From NCBI RefSeq assembly GCF_000516985.1, contig NW_006917092.1, positions 6,513,888 through 6,577,887 of the forward strand: a stretch of DNA of 64,000 nt, read 5' to 3'. The notes beneath the pieces were generated by a model that did not search any database, was not told the DNA's origin, and was given only the letters and a program-made list of their open reading frames with translations. The translations under genes and the position numbers were made by a program. The DNA is from Pestalotiopsis fici W106-1. Taxonomy: Eukaryota; Ascomycota; Sordariomycetes; Amphisphaeriales; Sporocadaceae. Shown here one piece after another: positions 53,357-64,000 of this stretch. The stretch's first letter is position 1; every line of letters starts with the position of its first letter.

Positions 53357-54631
53357 TCATGCGGTAATCTGAGCTTGTCCGGGGGCAGACACGGGCCCGT
53401 CAAGGAACTTGAAGCTTTCTCGAGCAATCTGACAATTTAGCTTGGCCGCGTTGAAACGCGCCTCACCCGGCGGCAATATCACCATGAGATATGTATTGGT
53501 AGTGAACTGGCGCGGTGTATCTCGTTAGATTCCTTTCTAGGACGGGGGAGACTGAACACACCTTGAGGCAGAATATGGAAAATCGACCGCCAGCCTTGTG
53601 CTCCATCAAGGTGAACTGCTCTGCATTTCTCGGAGTCCCAGTAAAGCGGCTGATACTCTGCTTAAAATGTTTGAGAATGTTGGAGATGCGCTCCTGACGG
53701 TCAGCTGTGGGATTGTTATGCCCCTCTTCCGAAGTCCAGTTGGACACGACCAGGAAGCTGGTCCGCTCGAATAAGAGCAGTTCCTCGGCCTCAATCAGGA
53801 TGCCTAGCGCTTCCAACTGAGACTCGATAACGGACAAGTTTGGCACAAGATCGTGTATGATGCTAGCCCATGCCTTGTATAGGGACTGATCCCATATGGA
53901 TGTGGCAAAGGGGGTCACATCAAGGTCTCCCGTGAATCCTGATCCTTGCCTGAATTCGGCCGTCTTCTGCCGCACGAGGCGTACACGCTCCATGAAGACA
54001 TTCTCGCGCACATGCGTCATGATTAAATCAAGCTTGTGGATGAGCACGTAGACCTTGGCCCCGGGTGAGTATTGGGTAAGTGCCGACATAATGGAGACAT
54101 AGGTTGCCATGTCCCGATCGACATCCCGAGACTCGATATCAAAGACGTAGATGAGCACGCCAACGTTTGAAAATACGTGCACGCGCTGCTGCGAGAGATA
54201 ATTCTCCATGAAGGCTTCTTGGCCACCACAGTCCCATAGGTTTAGGGTCAAGTTGCCAAGGAACTTGACATGGGATAGATCAATATCAATGGTCGCGCCG
54301 CTGGGGTAGTAACGGTCAGCACAGAAATCGGACCAAGTTTATTTCCCCCGACGGCAACCTTTTAAAACCACTGGTTATCGAGGAACCGCTTGCCGGACGG
54401 GGCCATGATTGGCGTAGCCGTATCGGAACGGACGAGAGCGACTCACAGCCTTCGCGTATCTCTTGCAATGTAGTTGCTGAATATGATGCTCCTCATGCTC
54501 GATTTTCCAGAGCCACTCTTGCCCATGAGCAGGACCTTTTTCTTCTTGGGCTTCTTGACTTCGTTTCTAATATCGCCGGTTACGGCACTCTGCCCCGCCG
54601 GCAGAGACGCGGGCACCTCGAATTCCGACAT
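53357..54631 (-). CDS. GTR1: Rag-family GTPase Gtr1 (RagA/B)
   Basis: Three exons (54631-54447, 54300-53562, 53506-53357) encode 357 aa. Gtr1 with Gtr2 forms the vacuolar heterodimer that activates TORC1 on amino acids. The G1 loop is GKSGSGKSS (residues 37-45) and the G3 motif is [13 protein letters not shown] in [12 protein letters not shown] is the Rag-type G4 motif (HKxD), which marks this as Rag and not a Ras-type GTPase. The C-terminal roadblock-like half includes VVSNWTSEE and [20 protein letters not shown]. The small third exon supplies the family's C-terminal helix and ends QAQITA. Start ATG 54631; the first exon ends inside switch I. Confidence 0.94.
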
Positions 54632-56435
54632 GTTGCACCTGTTGGCGACCTGCTTTGATCGATCGCTCGTTCGCTCGGTCGCTTGGGGACAGGAAAGAAG
54701 CTTTGCAATCTAGGTGTCGTTGTGATTTGATGACTTGCGCCCCGACGTTCCGAAGCAAGTGACGCTCACTTGTCTGCGTGCTTATCGCCGTCTTCTTCTC
54801 CGTCTTGAGCTTGATTAGCTCAGTCACTGGCGGCGCATTGTTCAGAAATGTCCGCGTCAATCTCCTGCCCCTTTGACCCCCCACTGATTCTTGATCCCGA
54901 GAGAGTAATGGTCGTTGCTCGTGCAAGGGCGCAGTAGATGTAGGTGAGTATGTTGCGTAGAGCTACCACTTGGGCCCTGCTGGCGGCTGGCGTTGTTCTG
55001 GATGTTGGTTCTCGGTAACCAATCGCCAATGTGGTATCTCCGGCCCCCACATTGCAATTCTACCTAACAACTCAGGCCTCTGTTCAATTGTTCGCGACGC
55101 GTTCTAGTGCGTCACCTAGCCTTGGTAGCTATCATTTTGTAGCAATCTCATTCGCCAGCCGGCACGTGCCTAAATAAACATTACGCCCAGATTTGTTGAT
55201 GCCGGGATCAGGACGGGGGACGCGATATTGGCTTTGCTTTTTAGAGTTTGAATTGATCATGTTCAAACTTGGGTTCTGACCAGCATTGCTGAAACGTACA
55301 AACCTCACTTTGTAATGTAGCCATAATTGGTAGTCGTCCTCCGTTGCAAGCTGACAGTGGATCGCAAAACCAAGAAACCAAGCCTCGTACATGTGAGGTT
55401 CTAGTTCCCACTATTGCCATCATCGTTGCCGCTGCGATCATTCGTGGTATGACTACCTACTAATGCAATTGTACAACGCTCAATCAGAAAAGTTCTCGTG
55501 CCATTCGACATGAAAATGTGTTAATTTTTTGCCCAAGTCAAAGAAAGCTTGTAGTACGAATTAATATGAGCACGAACACCTTTGTAGGACTTGCATCACC
55601 TTCGGCAAGGCAGGAGGGACCTTTTAGGTAGGGCCCATCCTGCCTAGGATTGGACCCGTCACGGCCCAATCGTACAGGTAGGTACCTACGCGGTTCCTCC
55701 ACCTACCGGATCCCCCAGTCACCATGCTCACGACACACCCGCATTTCAGCATCCAAAGCATCCGCCGCAGCTTGACGCATTGACAACCTTGGAACGTTGT
55801 CGTCGTCTTCCTCGTCCTCCACTTCCTTGGTCATTCTTTAGGTCGAACAAGCGACTTTTGCATTGACGGGGAAAGTTTTCCACCTCAACGTTGCCTAGTT
55901 TGCCATCTTTCGGCCACCTTCTCTGTTCACCTTTCCTCTTCATCGAAACAAGAACCATCAATCAATCAATTTTATTCGACCAAAGTGTAAGAGCATTTCC
56001 TCTGCCGAGTCACCTTATTAGCAGAAAACGAGGCTGGCTGGCGTACCTGGTCCTTACCTACCTGGGTAGCTGATAGCTGACATTTACTCATCAGCCCAAC
56101 GCCCAAGGACATTCCTCATTAGCCTCCACCCTCCATTCCATAGAGCGACTTCTCGTCAGCATCGAGATAAGCTCGATTTGGCCATATCCTCCGTCTCTTG
56201 TATCGCCATCGCAACCCGTCGTGCAGTCGGCGACTCTTTCGCTCTTCACCTTGCATCATCCTGGTTGAAGACAGCCCTGAGATCGGATCAGATCTGATTG
56301 GACCCCTCTCGGAATCTCATCGCCTACGATCACCCACTGCGCCCCTCCATCCGCAAAACAACAACCCTCATCCTGGACTCGTCTACCATTTCGGCGGGGT
56401 CTCCTGCCCATAATCACAACGGCATTCTCGACGCC
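54632..56435. other. Divergent intergenic region, GTR1 / SPG1
   Basis: 1.8 kb between divergent starts. A 12-bp perfect palindrome GTAGGTACCTAC lies at 55,679-55,690. Short frames are not gene-like. The last 500 bp before SPG1 are C/T-rich, a long leader. Confidence 0.5.
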
Positions 56436-57517
56436 ATGGAAGAAGATCCTTCTACCGCTCCGGTGCCTGCACCCGCACCCGAAGTTGAGCTCGTCTCTAC
56501 ACCTGTGCCCCACGACATCCATGAAGATACCCTTGGCGGAATTGATGGCTCGCCCCAGGTAGCGTCCGCGCACGGCATCTCCGAGCAGCCACAACAACAA
56601 CAATACCACCAGTCCCCGCAACCCTTTGAGCAAAGCATACACATGTCACCAGGCCGCGATGCCGAGATAGATCCTCATACACGGTACCACACACCCCCCA
56701 TGCCGACGCAGCAGCAACCACATTCTATATCAAGACCGCCTTCTGGGTTGTCTGGTAATGGCGGCGATCGACACTACAGCGACCATGCGTCCCGTGGCAG
56801 CAGCAGCGCCGAGCAACAGAATGGCAGGAACCACGTCGTCATCAAGGTCGGCATGGTTGGCGACGCGCAGATTGGCAAGACGTCGTTAATGGTCAAATAC
56901 GTCGAGGGCAGCTGGGACGAGGACTACATCCAAACATTGGGCGTCAATTTCATGGAGAAGACCATCAGCATTCGCAACACCGAGATCACCTTCAGTATCT
57001 GGGATCTTGGCGGCCAGAGAGAATTTGTCAACATGTTGCCACTGGTGTGCAACGATGCCGTTGCCATCTTGTTCATGTTCGACCTTACGCGCAAGAGCAC
57101 ACTGAACAGCATCAAGGAGTGGTACAGACAAGGGCGAGGCTTCAACAAGACTGCCATTCCCATTTTGGTTGGGACAAAGTATGATCACTTTGTCAATTTT
57201 CCCAGGGAGGATCAAGAAGAGATCTCCAATCAGGTAAATTGTGCGCTGCTCTCTAGGTACTCCTCATGCTAACTGTTTGTCCCTCAGGCTCGGCGATTTG
57301 CCAAGGCTATGCGCGCCGCTCTTATATTCAGCAGTACAAGTCACAGTATCAATGTGCAAAAGGTGGGCTCCTTCATAGACGCCGTCTGAGTTTGTCTTGC
57401 TAACATGATTTGAAACAGATCTTCAAGATTGTCCTCAGCAAAGCCTTTGACCTAAAGTGTACCATACCCGAGATTGAAAATGTCGGCGAACCCCTGCTCC
57501 TATACCAGTCGTGTTAG
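56436..57517 (+). CDS. Septation GTPase Spg1/Tem1
   Basis: Three exons (56436-57233, 57288-57362, 57419-57517) encode 323 aa. Spg1/Tem1 is the Ras-like switch of the septation initiation/mitotic exit network at the spindle pole body. The frame runs upstream from a TTG, but the first ATG is at 56,436. Residues 1-130 are a disordered extension rich in Pro, Gln and Ser (poly-Q near QPQQQQYHQ), longer than in yeast Spg1 (198 aa). The G domain has [11 protein letters not shown] (G1), LGVNFMEKT (switch I), WDLGGQREF (G3) and GTKYDHF (G4-like; the family uses TKYD, not NKxD). The last two exons encode the closing helices. Confidence 0.94.
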
Positions 57518-58477
57518 AGCTGCCATGTCCGGCAAATAACTGTTTTGCCCGTCAAATCGGATCGACCTGGCAAAAACATGCAGAAACGATATCAGTGACC
57601 AACACCACGACCATCGCACTCTTCGATGAACACAGCTGCCGGAATCTGGCCGATATGTACATGATGGTCCTCGTCGACTGGATACGCCACTGTCTTTTCA
57701 AACGTGGCATTGCCATGTGTATCGCTGCAGGTCAGGTTTTTTTTTTTCACAAACTACACATACCATCTTTGTTTCATTTGTCTTCTAATCCACACAACAA
57801 CCAAATACGAAATCGGCTGCATTTGCATCAGCGAGGAATTCCACGCGATGGGGGAGTATGCGGACAAGGGACAGTTGCCTTGAGCTGAGAGCCGGGCCAG
57901 AAGGAAATATGGACATTTGGGCGTCAAAAGGATGAAATCCCCCAGCAATTTGATTTACATGAATTTGAGAGCCCCTCAAGCCGGTCTGCGGAACTTTTGT
58001 CAGGCCGTGAATGAGACCACAATCACCAGTTGAGTGTAACAGAATCAGTTGCCGGTTTTTGGTGTAAGATATAGAATTGTAATGCTCGCTGTCCTTGATG
58101 CTCCAAGAACTCCGCAGATGTAGAGAAAGGGTCCTGAAGTAGTACTCAGACAAGCACAATAAAATGAGTAAAGCATCCGAGGCATTAAATTTGCGTTCGT
58201 GACTCTGAGCCAGAAGGCAGACCAAGAATCAGTTGCAATTGAACATCACGAGCTGGTTCCAACGGCTGCGTAAAGTGATGAGCGGCTGACGATATGAAAA
58301 TCGGTATGATCATTGGTAGATTACAATTCATTCGCTTGAGAATGCTAGCAAAATTGAACATGAGCTCGCCCGCCTTGGTTACCGTGAACAGTTTGCGCCT
58401 GTCATTTTGAACAAAATGTGACACTTTTCTGCTGCATCACTCCGGTTGGCAACTCGATTAGGTGCGCAAACAAGTGC
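57518..58477. other. Convergent intergenic region, 960 bp
   Basis: Between the Spg1-type gene and the next minus-strand gene. Frames at 57511-57888 and 57785-58225 overlap on opposite strands and neither resembles a family. A T-run lies at 57,737-57,747. Confidence 0.5.
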
Positions 58478-59380
58478 TCAATCATCCTTGGAGTCCTCGG
58501 AGCCACCCTTCTGCTTGGCTTCGCCCTCTCCCTTCTGAGGATCTTCCCGAGGGTGTTCTCCAGCCGTCTTCTTGCTTGGCATATCAGATGAGCTTGTTGC
58601 CACCTTGGTATCCTTCTTCTCAATCTATCACAATGGTCAGTCAGGGTTTGGTTCAAGTCTGTAAGCACATATATAAGGTGCCGTAGCCAACGTACAGTCT
58701 CCTTGTACTCCTCTTGATCCTTCTTCTTCTCTTCCTTGTTCTCCGACCCAGAGCTACTGTCACTGGAAGGAGGAGGCACATTCTGGCCGGTCTGAGACGA
58801 TTTGTTGGCAGCTTTTGCGTCGCCCTTGGAGCCATTCTCTGGTTTCTTCTTGCTGTCATTGTCTTCTTTCCCCTGGTCGTCATCGTCGTTTACGTCGGTC
58901 TTTTTGTCTTTGCCGACATCTTTTGATTCGCTCTTGTCTTTGCCAGTATCTTTTGATTCGTTCTTGTCCTGCGTGTCATGTTCATCGGAGCCGTGGGTAG
59001 ATGCATCTCCGTGGTCGGCCCCATGTTCATCATGACCACCACCTTTCTTTGAGCCGGAGAGGAGATACGCAAGTCCGACGACGGTGACACTGGCCGAACC
59101 CAAGAGCCTACCATACAAGTCAGTCATTGTCGTCAAGTTCATACGAGTCAAGCTGGAGTGGACAAGTCGACTGAGCGCCTCCTCGGCGTACCACACAGCA
59201 ATGCCTCAGCCGAAATTGACACACGTATATTACTACTTACAGAGGCATGTCGCTCGACTTTGCAGCACCATGTTGGCTTGCGTAGGTTCGTCTGGCAAGG
59301 GGAAGCGCAGGCTGACGGCCCAGCGATTGTCGAGAAGCTGCGCGGATGGCGGAACGCACAGAAAATAGACGGTAAGACAT
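58478..59380 (-). CDS. Predicted mitochondrial membrane protein with Lys/Asp-rich tail
   Basis: Three exons (59380-59241, 59107-58696, 58624-58478) encode 232 aa. The N-terminus (MSYRLFSVRSAIRAASRQ) is Arg/Ser/Ala rich with no acid for over 30 residues, a strong mitochondrial presequence, ending RRTYAS. One membrane segment follows (about 48-66, LLLGSASVTVVGLAYLLSG). The rest is hydrophilic and Lys/Asp/Glu/Ser rich, with His/Asp/Gly near GGHDEHGADHGD and short repeats of KDxGKDK/SESKD type. It should sit as a single-pass inner-membrane or intermembrane-space protein. I recall similar uncharacterised proteins in other filamentous fungi but give no function. Confidence 0.75.
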
Positions 59381-60685
59381 GATTGAATGGATATTTGTCT
59401 GTTTATATGTGCTGTTAGTGATTGAAAATCATGCAGATACAATCGATTGAGACCCATTGAAGCCCGTGGCTTACTTTTGAATGCGTAATACGGCGCTACA
59501 GTTATCAGATGTGACAGAGAGGAGAGAGTGAGGGGGATGGAGGGAGGAAGAGAGGCTCAAGAATGATACAAAGTCACAAAAGACACTTTTCTGGTAGATT
59601 GGAAGCAGGAGTCTTGAAAGTCAATTGGAGGTTGCACGCTGGGCATACCATTTTACATGTACCATTTCAGGGTGGCTGGCTGGCTGGCTGGCGGCATCGT
59701 CGGAGCATTGAGCATCCACCCACATACCGTCGTCACCTCGATTCAAAGTCCTCAGGCACTCAACTACATACAAACACACGGCAAAACAGCCAAGGCGGTA
59801 CGTACATGATCCAATACCTGACGGCAGAACGGTACGGAGCAGATCGTACGCGAGGGTAGATGCAACCATGAGCTGATGTGGGGAACAAGGAACATCAAAA
59901 AGCTGGGGCAGCTTCTAGTGACTGCTACTAGGCTCGGTACGATCTCCCTCGACGTCACGACATGAGCCTGTCGCTGGGACATCACCGAGGCACCCCTGCA
60001 TCTCCAGTTTTTGGCCCGTTACCGGGCTTGTCAGGTACCGGGAGCTAACGCCAAAGAGGCTTGAGATGCAGCGGCTACGAGCGGGCGGCATCTGTTGTTC
60101 TCCAATACGAAATAAAACCGAAACAAGAGAATAGACTACTCTAATGTCTCTCGAATGTCGCAATGTGGTATCACTGTAAAGATGATTGGGCCCCAAGTGG
60201 TAATGGCAAGGCATACTCTGTACGAAGATCAAGGTGATATGGTCAACAAGGACGACTTGATTTGGAAATGTCCAATTACAGCTAGGTTGGCTAGGTGATA
60301 ATCGTTTTGTGGTACACTTTGAATTTTGTATATTCATCAAGGGCGACCACGCAGCCTGAAGCTGGCTTTGGTCCTCTATAGGACGCAGTCGACCATCTGA
60401 TTCGTTCTAACAGCTTTACTACAAATGAGTAGAAGAATTCTCTCAAGTCACCCAAATCCCTTCTTATGCCCGCGGAAAGTGTATTACGTAAGATGAACAG
60501 CCTCCCATACAATCGATCTTCGCGGTAAATCTGTCATGTGCCATGACCATCGTCCCAAAGTCCTCCCTATCAATACATATGGTACTATGTATTGTTAGAC
60601 TGTGTGTGTTACTGGAGATCCGAGAGATTGAGAAATCATCTACCTTGATGTCGTTTTGCTACCGCCTCTAAACAGGAATGGATGC
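59381..60685. other. Intergenic, 1.3 kb, no supported gene
   Basis: Includes a short tandem run of GGCT units near 59,672-59,692. Frames such as 59915-60340 (minus) lack family resemblance. Confidence 0.4.
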
Positions 60686-61198
60686 TTATTCGAGGCGTGG
60701 CAGTCCTTGACGGCTGAGACGTGCCAGGAATCTGTCGTTTTGCATCTCTTCGCGCTGTATGTCAAAGACGACCTAGTACAACGGCGCCATATCGTGTGGT
60801 CCACACGGTCGTGCATCGCCGCTTGCTCTTCGTTTGTCAAAAAATCGAAGGGGGCCGGTGTGTGTCGCCGTATCCACTCTGGTTGATTCGGGAATGCTTG
60901 CCGCGGACTGCTCTTGATCATCTTCTTGTTCGATATAGTTTTGGAATGACGGGACTACATGGTCAATGACTGCATCTTCAATGCAAGTGGCTTCTTCAGG
61001 TGTAAAGTATGGACCACTACTGTATACTGCGTCCGTGGTAGCAAGTATTCTTTGCTCCGAGACTCTGTTCTTTGGCAGGTTGCGAAGATCGCAAAGCAAA
61101 ACACGAATCTTGTAACCAAGTACAGGGTCGGATTGTAATTCTGAGGTAGTTGAAAGTGGCAATGCTGCGTTCCGTCCGCGATTCTTTGACTTGGCCAT
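60686..61198 (-). CDS. Hypothetical small protein, possible two-exon gene
   Basis: A tentative model of exons 61198-60878 and 60772-60686 (105-bp intron, GTGGAT...TACTAG) encodes 135 aa starting MAKSKNRGRNAALPLS. It contains KIRVLLCDLRNLPKNRVSE and an acidic stretch YIEQEDDQEQ, and ends EEMQNDRFLARLSRQGLPRLE. Read without splicing the frame stops at a TAG at 60,773, the same site where I place the acceptor; the frame after it is protein-like, which is the reason for the model. I know no family. Alternatives are a frameshifted relic or chance. The upstream frame extends to 61,405 and could contain another start. Confidence 0.35.
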
Positions 61199-62767
61199 TT
61201 CAACGAGAGTAGAAATGCCGTGACTTGCCGGTATTAAAAGACACAAATTCAGGTCAAATTTTTTTCGTAATATCTTGGAAGGTAAGAAGTCACAAGCAGC
61301 TGTGTTTATCTTCAACCATTTCAACTGAAAAGAGGTCGGAACACAAGCTTTATGCCCTTGCTTTCGACTCATTGGAATCGCAATGCCCAATGTATATTCC
61401 ACCAAGGTACTCTAAAACTTACAATTAAAGTAGCACCTGTAGTCTTAAGCTGAATCTAAAGTGAATTTTTCTTGATAAAGTTTTGGGAGTACCCAGACAG
61501 GTATTCGAAGAATAGGTATTTTATATTTCCTTGGGGCATCATTAATTTCAGGCACGGCGCTGTGGGCATTTCGTTGTGCCTATATATAAACATTTCAAAT
61601 CACAATGCGTACACCCGTGGACCCTGGGTTACTCATTACAATTCGGTCTTGGTAAATAGGTCGCATCATCGGACAGGAGAGTACCTGCCATCTTCCACTT
61701 GAGACTCGCAAAGGCCACACTTCTGATGTCTAAATGTACCCATAGAGCTTCGCTATTACTTGGAATAAAACAGCCATGCCCACATCAATACAAAGACATA
61801 TAGGTAGACTTTAGGAGAACTCCATGGACGACAGAATGGTAAGGGGGGGGGGGGGGGGGGGGGGAAGGAGGGNNNNNNNNNNNNNNNNNNNNNNNNNNNN
61901 NNNNNNNNNNNNNNNNNNNNNNNNNNNNNNNNNNNNNNNNNNNNNNNNNNNNNNNNNNNNNNNNNNNNNNNNGGGGGGGGAAGGAGGGGGGAATGACGCG
62001 AGAAAGAGACACAGAGAAAGAGAAAGAAGCTTAATCCTCTAAAGCAAATCAATGGTCTGGTAAAATATCACAAAGCTTCTGCAGCTGTGCATTTATCAAT
62101 GCTTGAAAGCAGAAATGATACCTAGTATACAAGACAGTGGCAGATGAAAGGGCGGAATAGTGCCTCATCAGCGTAGACGTAATTTGCAGGTAATGTACAT
62201 CCAAGTAATGTAGTCGGAACTTCAAAGCAGGCAGACGACCCCGCCATTGCTGGCTTAACTCCGATAACCACAGGCATCGTTCCAGAGCGAGCTTCTTGAC
62301 CCCACCATCCACTTGTTGCTGGTAGTGACCTCAGGCCTCAACTACAACATTCATCTCGTGTTTGTCTGTTCTTGATGCCTCTTCTACTCCCATTTGCACT
62401 TGCCCTCAACTGAAAGATACCAGACATACAAAACGTCATATAGGTCAGTCAATAATCTAGGTGGCCTTGCTTCTCATCCATCGCTCCATCCAGAACAACA
62501 TCTTCAACAACTTGCTTGTTTCCGTCTCATGCCACTCGATGGGCTCATTTGTCAAGCTTCGAGCTTCGCAGATCACTTTAACCGTGATTCCTCAAACTCG
62601 TGCGCAGCTGACCGGTTTCCAGTATTCCCAGAACAAATCAATCCGCTTCCGAATTGTACGGCCCTCATGCCCATTTCGCATCGCGAATAGTTTCCCGTTC
62701 ACTTCTCAGGCCCCTCATCAAACGTCGTTCGGTGTCGCATTGATTGTCGCGGCCGTGATTTGCCATC
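61199..62767. other. Intergenic region containing an assembly gap
   Basis: 1.57 kb between the hypothetical gene and CAND1. It contains a poly-G run (61,843-61,864), the N gap (61,873-61,972) and a further G-rich run after it. No supported gene; frames at 62394-62835 partly overlap the CAND1 start in another frame. Confidence 0.5.
61873..61972. other. Assembly gap of 100 Ns in a poly-G tract
   Basis: Exactly 100 Ns flanked by G-runs on both sides (22 Gs before at 61,843-61,864 followed by AAGGAGGG; eight Gs then AAGGAGGGGGG after). The round size suggests a placeholder of unknown length. Both flanks share the G-run then AAGGAGGG, so sequence may be duplicated across the gap. Confidence 0.97.
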
Positions 62768-64000
62768 ATGGCGTCGGGATCAATCAACACTCCCACGATT
62801 GGGACTTTCCATCAGCTACTCACAAAGCTGACTGATCCCGATCCCGACTTCCGCTACATGTCCCTCGACGATCTTCTCAAAATCCTCAACGGAACCATCA
62901 AGACAGATATCCTTCAAACCAATTACAGCACCTCTGCGCAGGTTGTCGATGCTGTGATCAAGGTCCTCGACGATCAAAATGGCGAAGTTCAGAACATGGC
63001 GCTCCGATGCATCGGTCCCCTCATAGGCAGTGTTCCTCTCTCTGTTGTGCCGACCGCCCTCGAGACACTGTCTGGCCTCAAGATCAAGAACTCGGTCGAT
63101 AACTCTCTCCCGTACCTGGCCTTGCGAAATGCCATTGCTGCTCTTCCAAAGCCTGTTCGAGGCGTCGCTCCAAGCAGGGAAGTTATCGAGGCCAGCAACA
63201 TTGTCAGCCGCGTTCTCATTCCCAGAATACTTGGCTACTCCGTCTCTGGCAGGCATCAATCAGATTCTCGAGGCCTGCTAGACGAAAAGAATGAGCTTAC
63301 CTCTGAAGCTGTCGACGTCCTCATCGAGGTTGTTTTAAGCTACGGATCCCTTCTCCAACCACTCGAAATTGAAAAACTCCAGGATGTAGTTGTACAGGTC
63401 CTACAACGGCCTTCAGCCTCGGGTCCCGTCAAAAAGAGAGCTGTTGTTGCTCTCGCCATCCTGGGACCATACCTCTCGGATGATGTCCTGACCGCCCTGC
63501 TTTCCAAAGTCACCAATGCGCTTGGCCAAAAAAGTCTCAGCCCGGTCATGCGCAAGCTCTACATTACGATATTGGGCTCAATGGCCCGTTCCATTCCGTT
63601 TCAGCTTGGCGAACACCTTCCCACCTTTTTACCATACATTCTTACAGCTCTGGGCAAGGATGAGTTGCAAGTACAGCTTGACGCCATTAGTGAAGGTCAT
63701 GATCAAGGCACGGCCGAGTTCAACGAGGTTCGTGAGGCTGCCCTCATTACACTAGAGGCTCTCCTTGCCAGTTGCGGTACTCAGATGCGGCCATTTACTG
63801 GCGAGGTCATTTCAGCATGCCTCCGCTATCTCAAATACGACCCCAACTACGCCATGGATGATGAGGATGAAGAAATGGAGGATGAAGATGAGGATGGTGA
63901 TGATGAAGAGGACGAGGACGATTACGAGGACGATGCTGACTTTGACGATGACGATGATGCTAGCTGGAAAGTCCGCCGAACTGCTGCCAAGACCCTTTAC
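62768..64000 (+). CDS. CAND1/TIP120 cullin-associated protein, 5' part (runs off window)
   Basis: Open from ATG 62768 through the last base, 411 codons, no intron seen. CAND1 binds neddylation-free cullin-RBX1 and exchanges F-box substrate receptors. The N-terminal HEAT repeats are visible: LTKLTDPDPDFRYMSLDDLL, AVIKVLDDQNGEVQNMALRC, GPLIGSVPL, KKRAVVALAILGPYLSDDVL, RKLYITILGSMARSIPF. A very acidic run (about residues 358-398) interrupts the HEAT array before SWKVRRTAAKTLY; family members have a shorter acidic loop here. About 1,230 aa is the usual length, so the window has roughly one third. Confidence 0.95.
   Translation, partial: MASGSINTPTIGTFHQLLTKLTDPDPDFRYMSLDDLLKILNGTIKTDILQTNYSTSAQVVDAVIKVLDDQNGEVQNMALRCIGPLIGSVPLSVVPTALETLSGLKIKNSVDNSLPYLALRNAIAALPKPVRGVAPSREVIEASNIVSRVLIPRILGYSVSGRHQSDSRGLLDEKNELTSEAVDVLIEVVLSYGSLLQPLEIEKLQDVVVQVLQRPSASGPVKKRAVVALAILGPYLSDDVLTALLSKVTNALGQKSLSPVMRKLYITILGSMARSIPFQLGEHLPTFLPYILTALGKDELQVQLDAISEGHDQGTAEFNEVREAALITLEALLASCGTQMRPFTGEVISACLRYLKYDPNYAMDDEDEEMEDEDEDGDDEEDEDDYEDDADFDDDDDASWKVRRTAAKTLY

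Noticed and set aside
1..64000. CRISPR arrays, rRNA genes, origins
   Set aside because: Nuclear fungal DNA; no spaced direct repeats or rRNA-like sequence was seen.

Overview
The window is nuclear DNA of a filamentous ascomycete (Pezizomycotina; gene content suggests Sordariomycetes, probably Hypocreales, but no species is assigned). Evidence: genes of 1-6 exons with short GT-AG introns (about 46-146 bp) carrying CTAAC/CTGAC-like branch points, fungal families (AA9 LPMO with CBM1, Zn(II)2Cys6 factor, GT71 mannosyltransferase, Urc4, Mim1, Spg1/Tem1, Gtr1), and a retrotransposon destroyed by C-to-T/G-to-A mutation typical of RIP. All gene models below were spliced by eye: donors, acceptors and phases were checked to give one open frame.

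Layout. 0.5-4.6 kb: housekeeping genes (mitochondrial ferredoxin, Rrp15, gamma-butyrobetaine-hydroxylase-like enzyme). 4.6-12.7 kb: a secretome-rich, gene-poor stretch (a possible broken gene, an AA9 LPMO with C-terminal CBM1, a Ser/Thr-rich GPI-type surface protein, a two-module Cys-rich secreted protein resembling biotrophy-associated BAS2). 12,884-18,815: a complete but RIP-degraded Ty3/gypsy element on the minus strand, with two 170-bp LTRs. 18.9-27.8 kb: GT71 mannosyltransferase, a Zn2Cys6 factor convergent with a Gal80-like protein that lacks the catalytic lysine, a conserved membrane protein, and an MDR oxidoreductase. 29.4-39.5 kb: secreted pectate lyase with an N-terminal Cys-rich region, 2OG-Fe(II) oxygenase, secreted glycosidase-like protein, DHA1-type MFS transporter whose third intron appears to be GC-AG, and Urc4.

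41.3-46.0 kb holds no gene I can support. 46-64 kb is mostly housekeeping: Oxa1 and Mim1 (mitochondrial membrane protein insertion), Shp1/p47 UBX protein, a secreted HNH/DUF1524-type nuclease, Gtr1 and Spg1/Tem1 GTPases, an unnamed mitochondrial membrane protein, a weak hypothetical gene, a 100-N assembly gap in a poly-G tract, and the first 411 codons of the cullin regulator CAND1, which runs off the window.

The genes do not form an obvious biosynthetic cluster. The most interesting signals are the reciprocal RIP gradient in the LTR pair, the Gal80-like/Zn2Cys6 neighbour pair, the GC-AG intron, the modular secreted proteins, and the tandem decamers in the promoter between the mannosyltransferase and the transcription factor.
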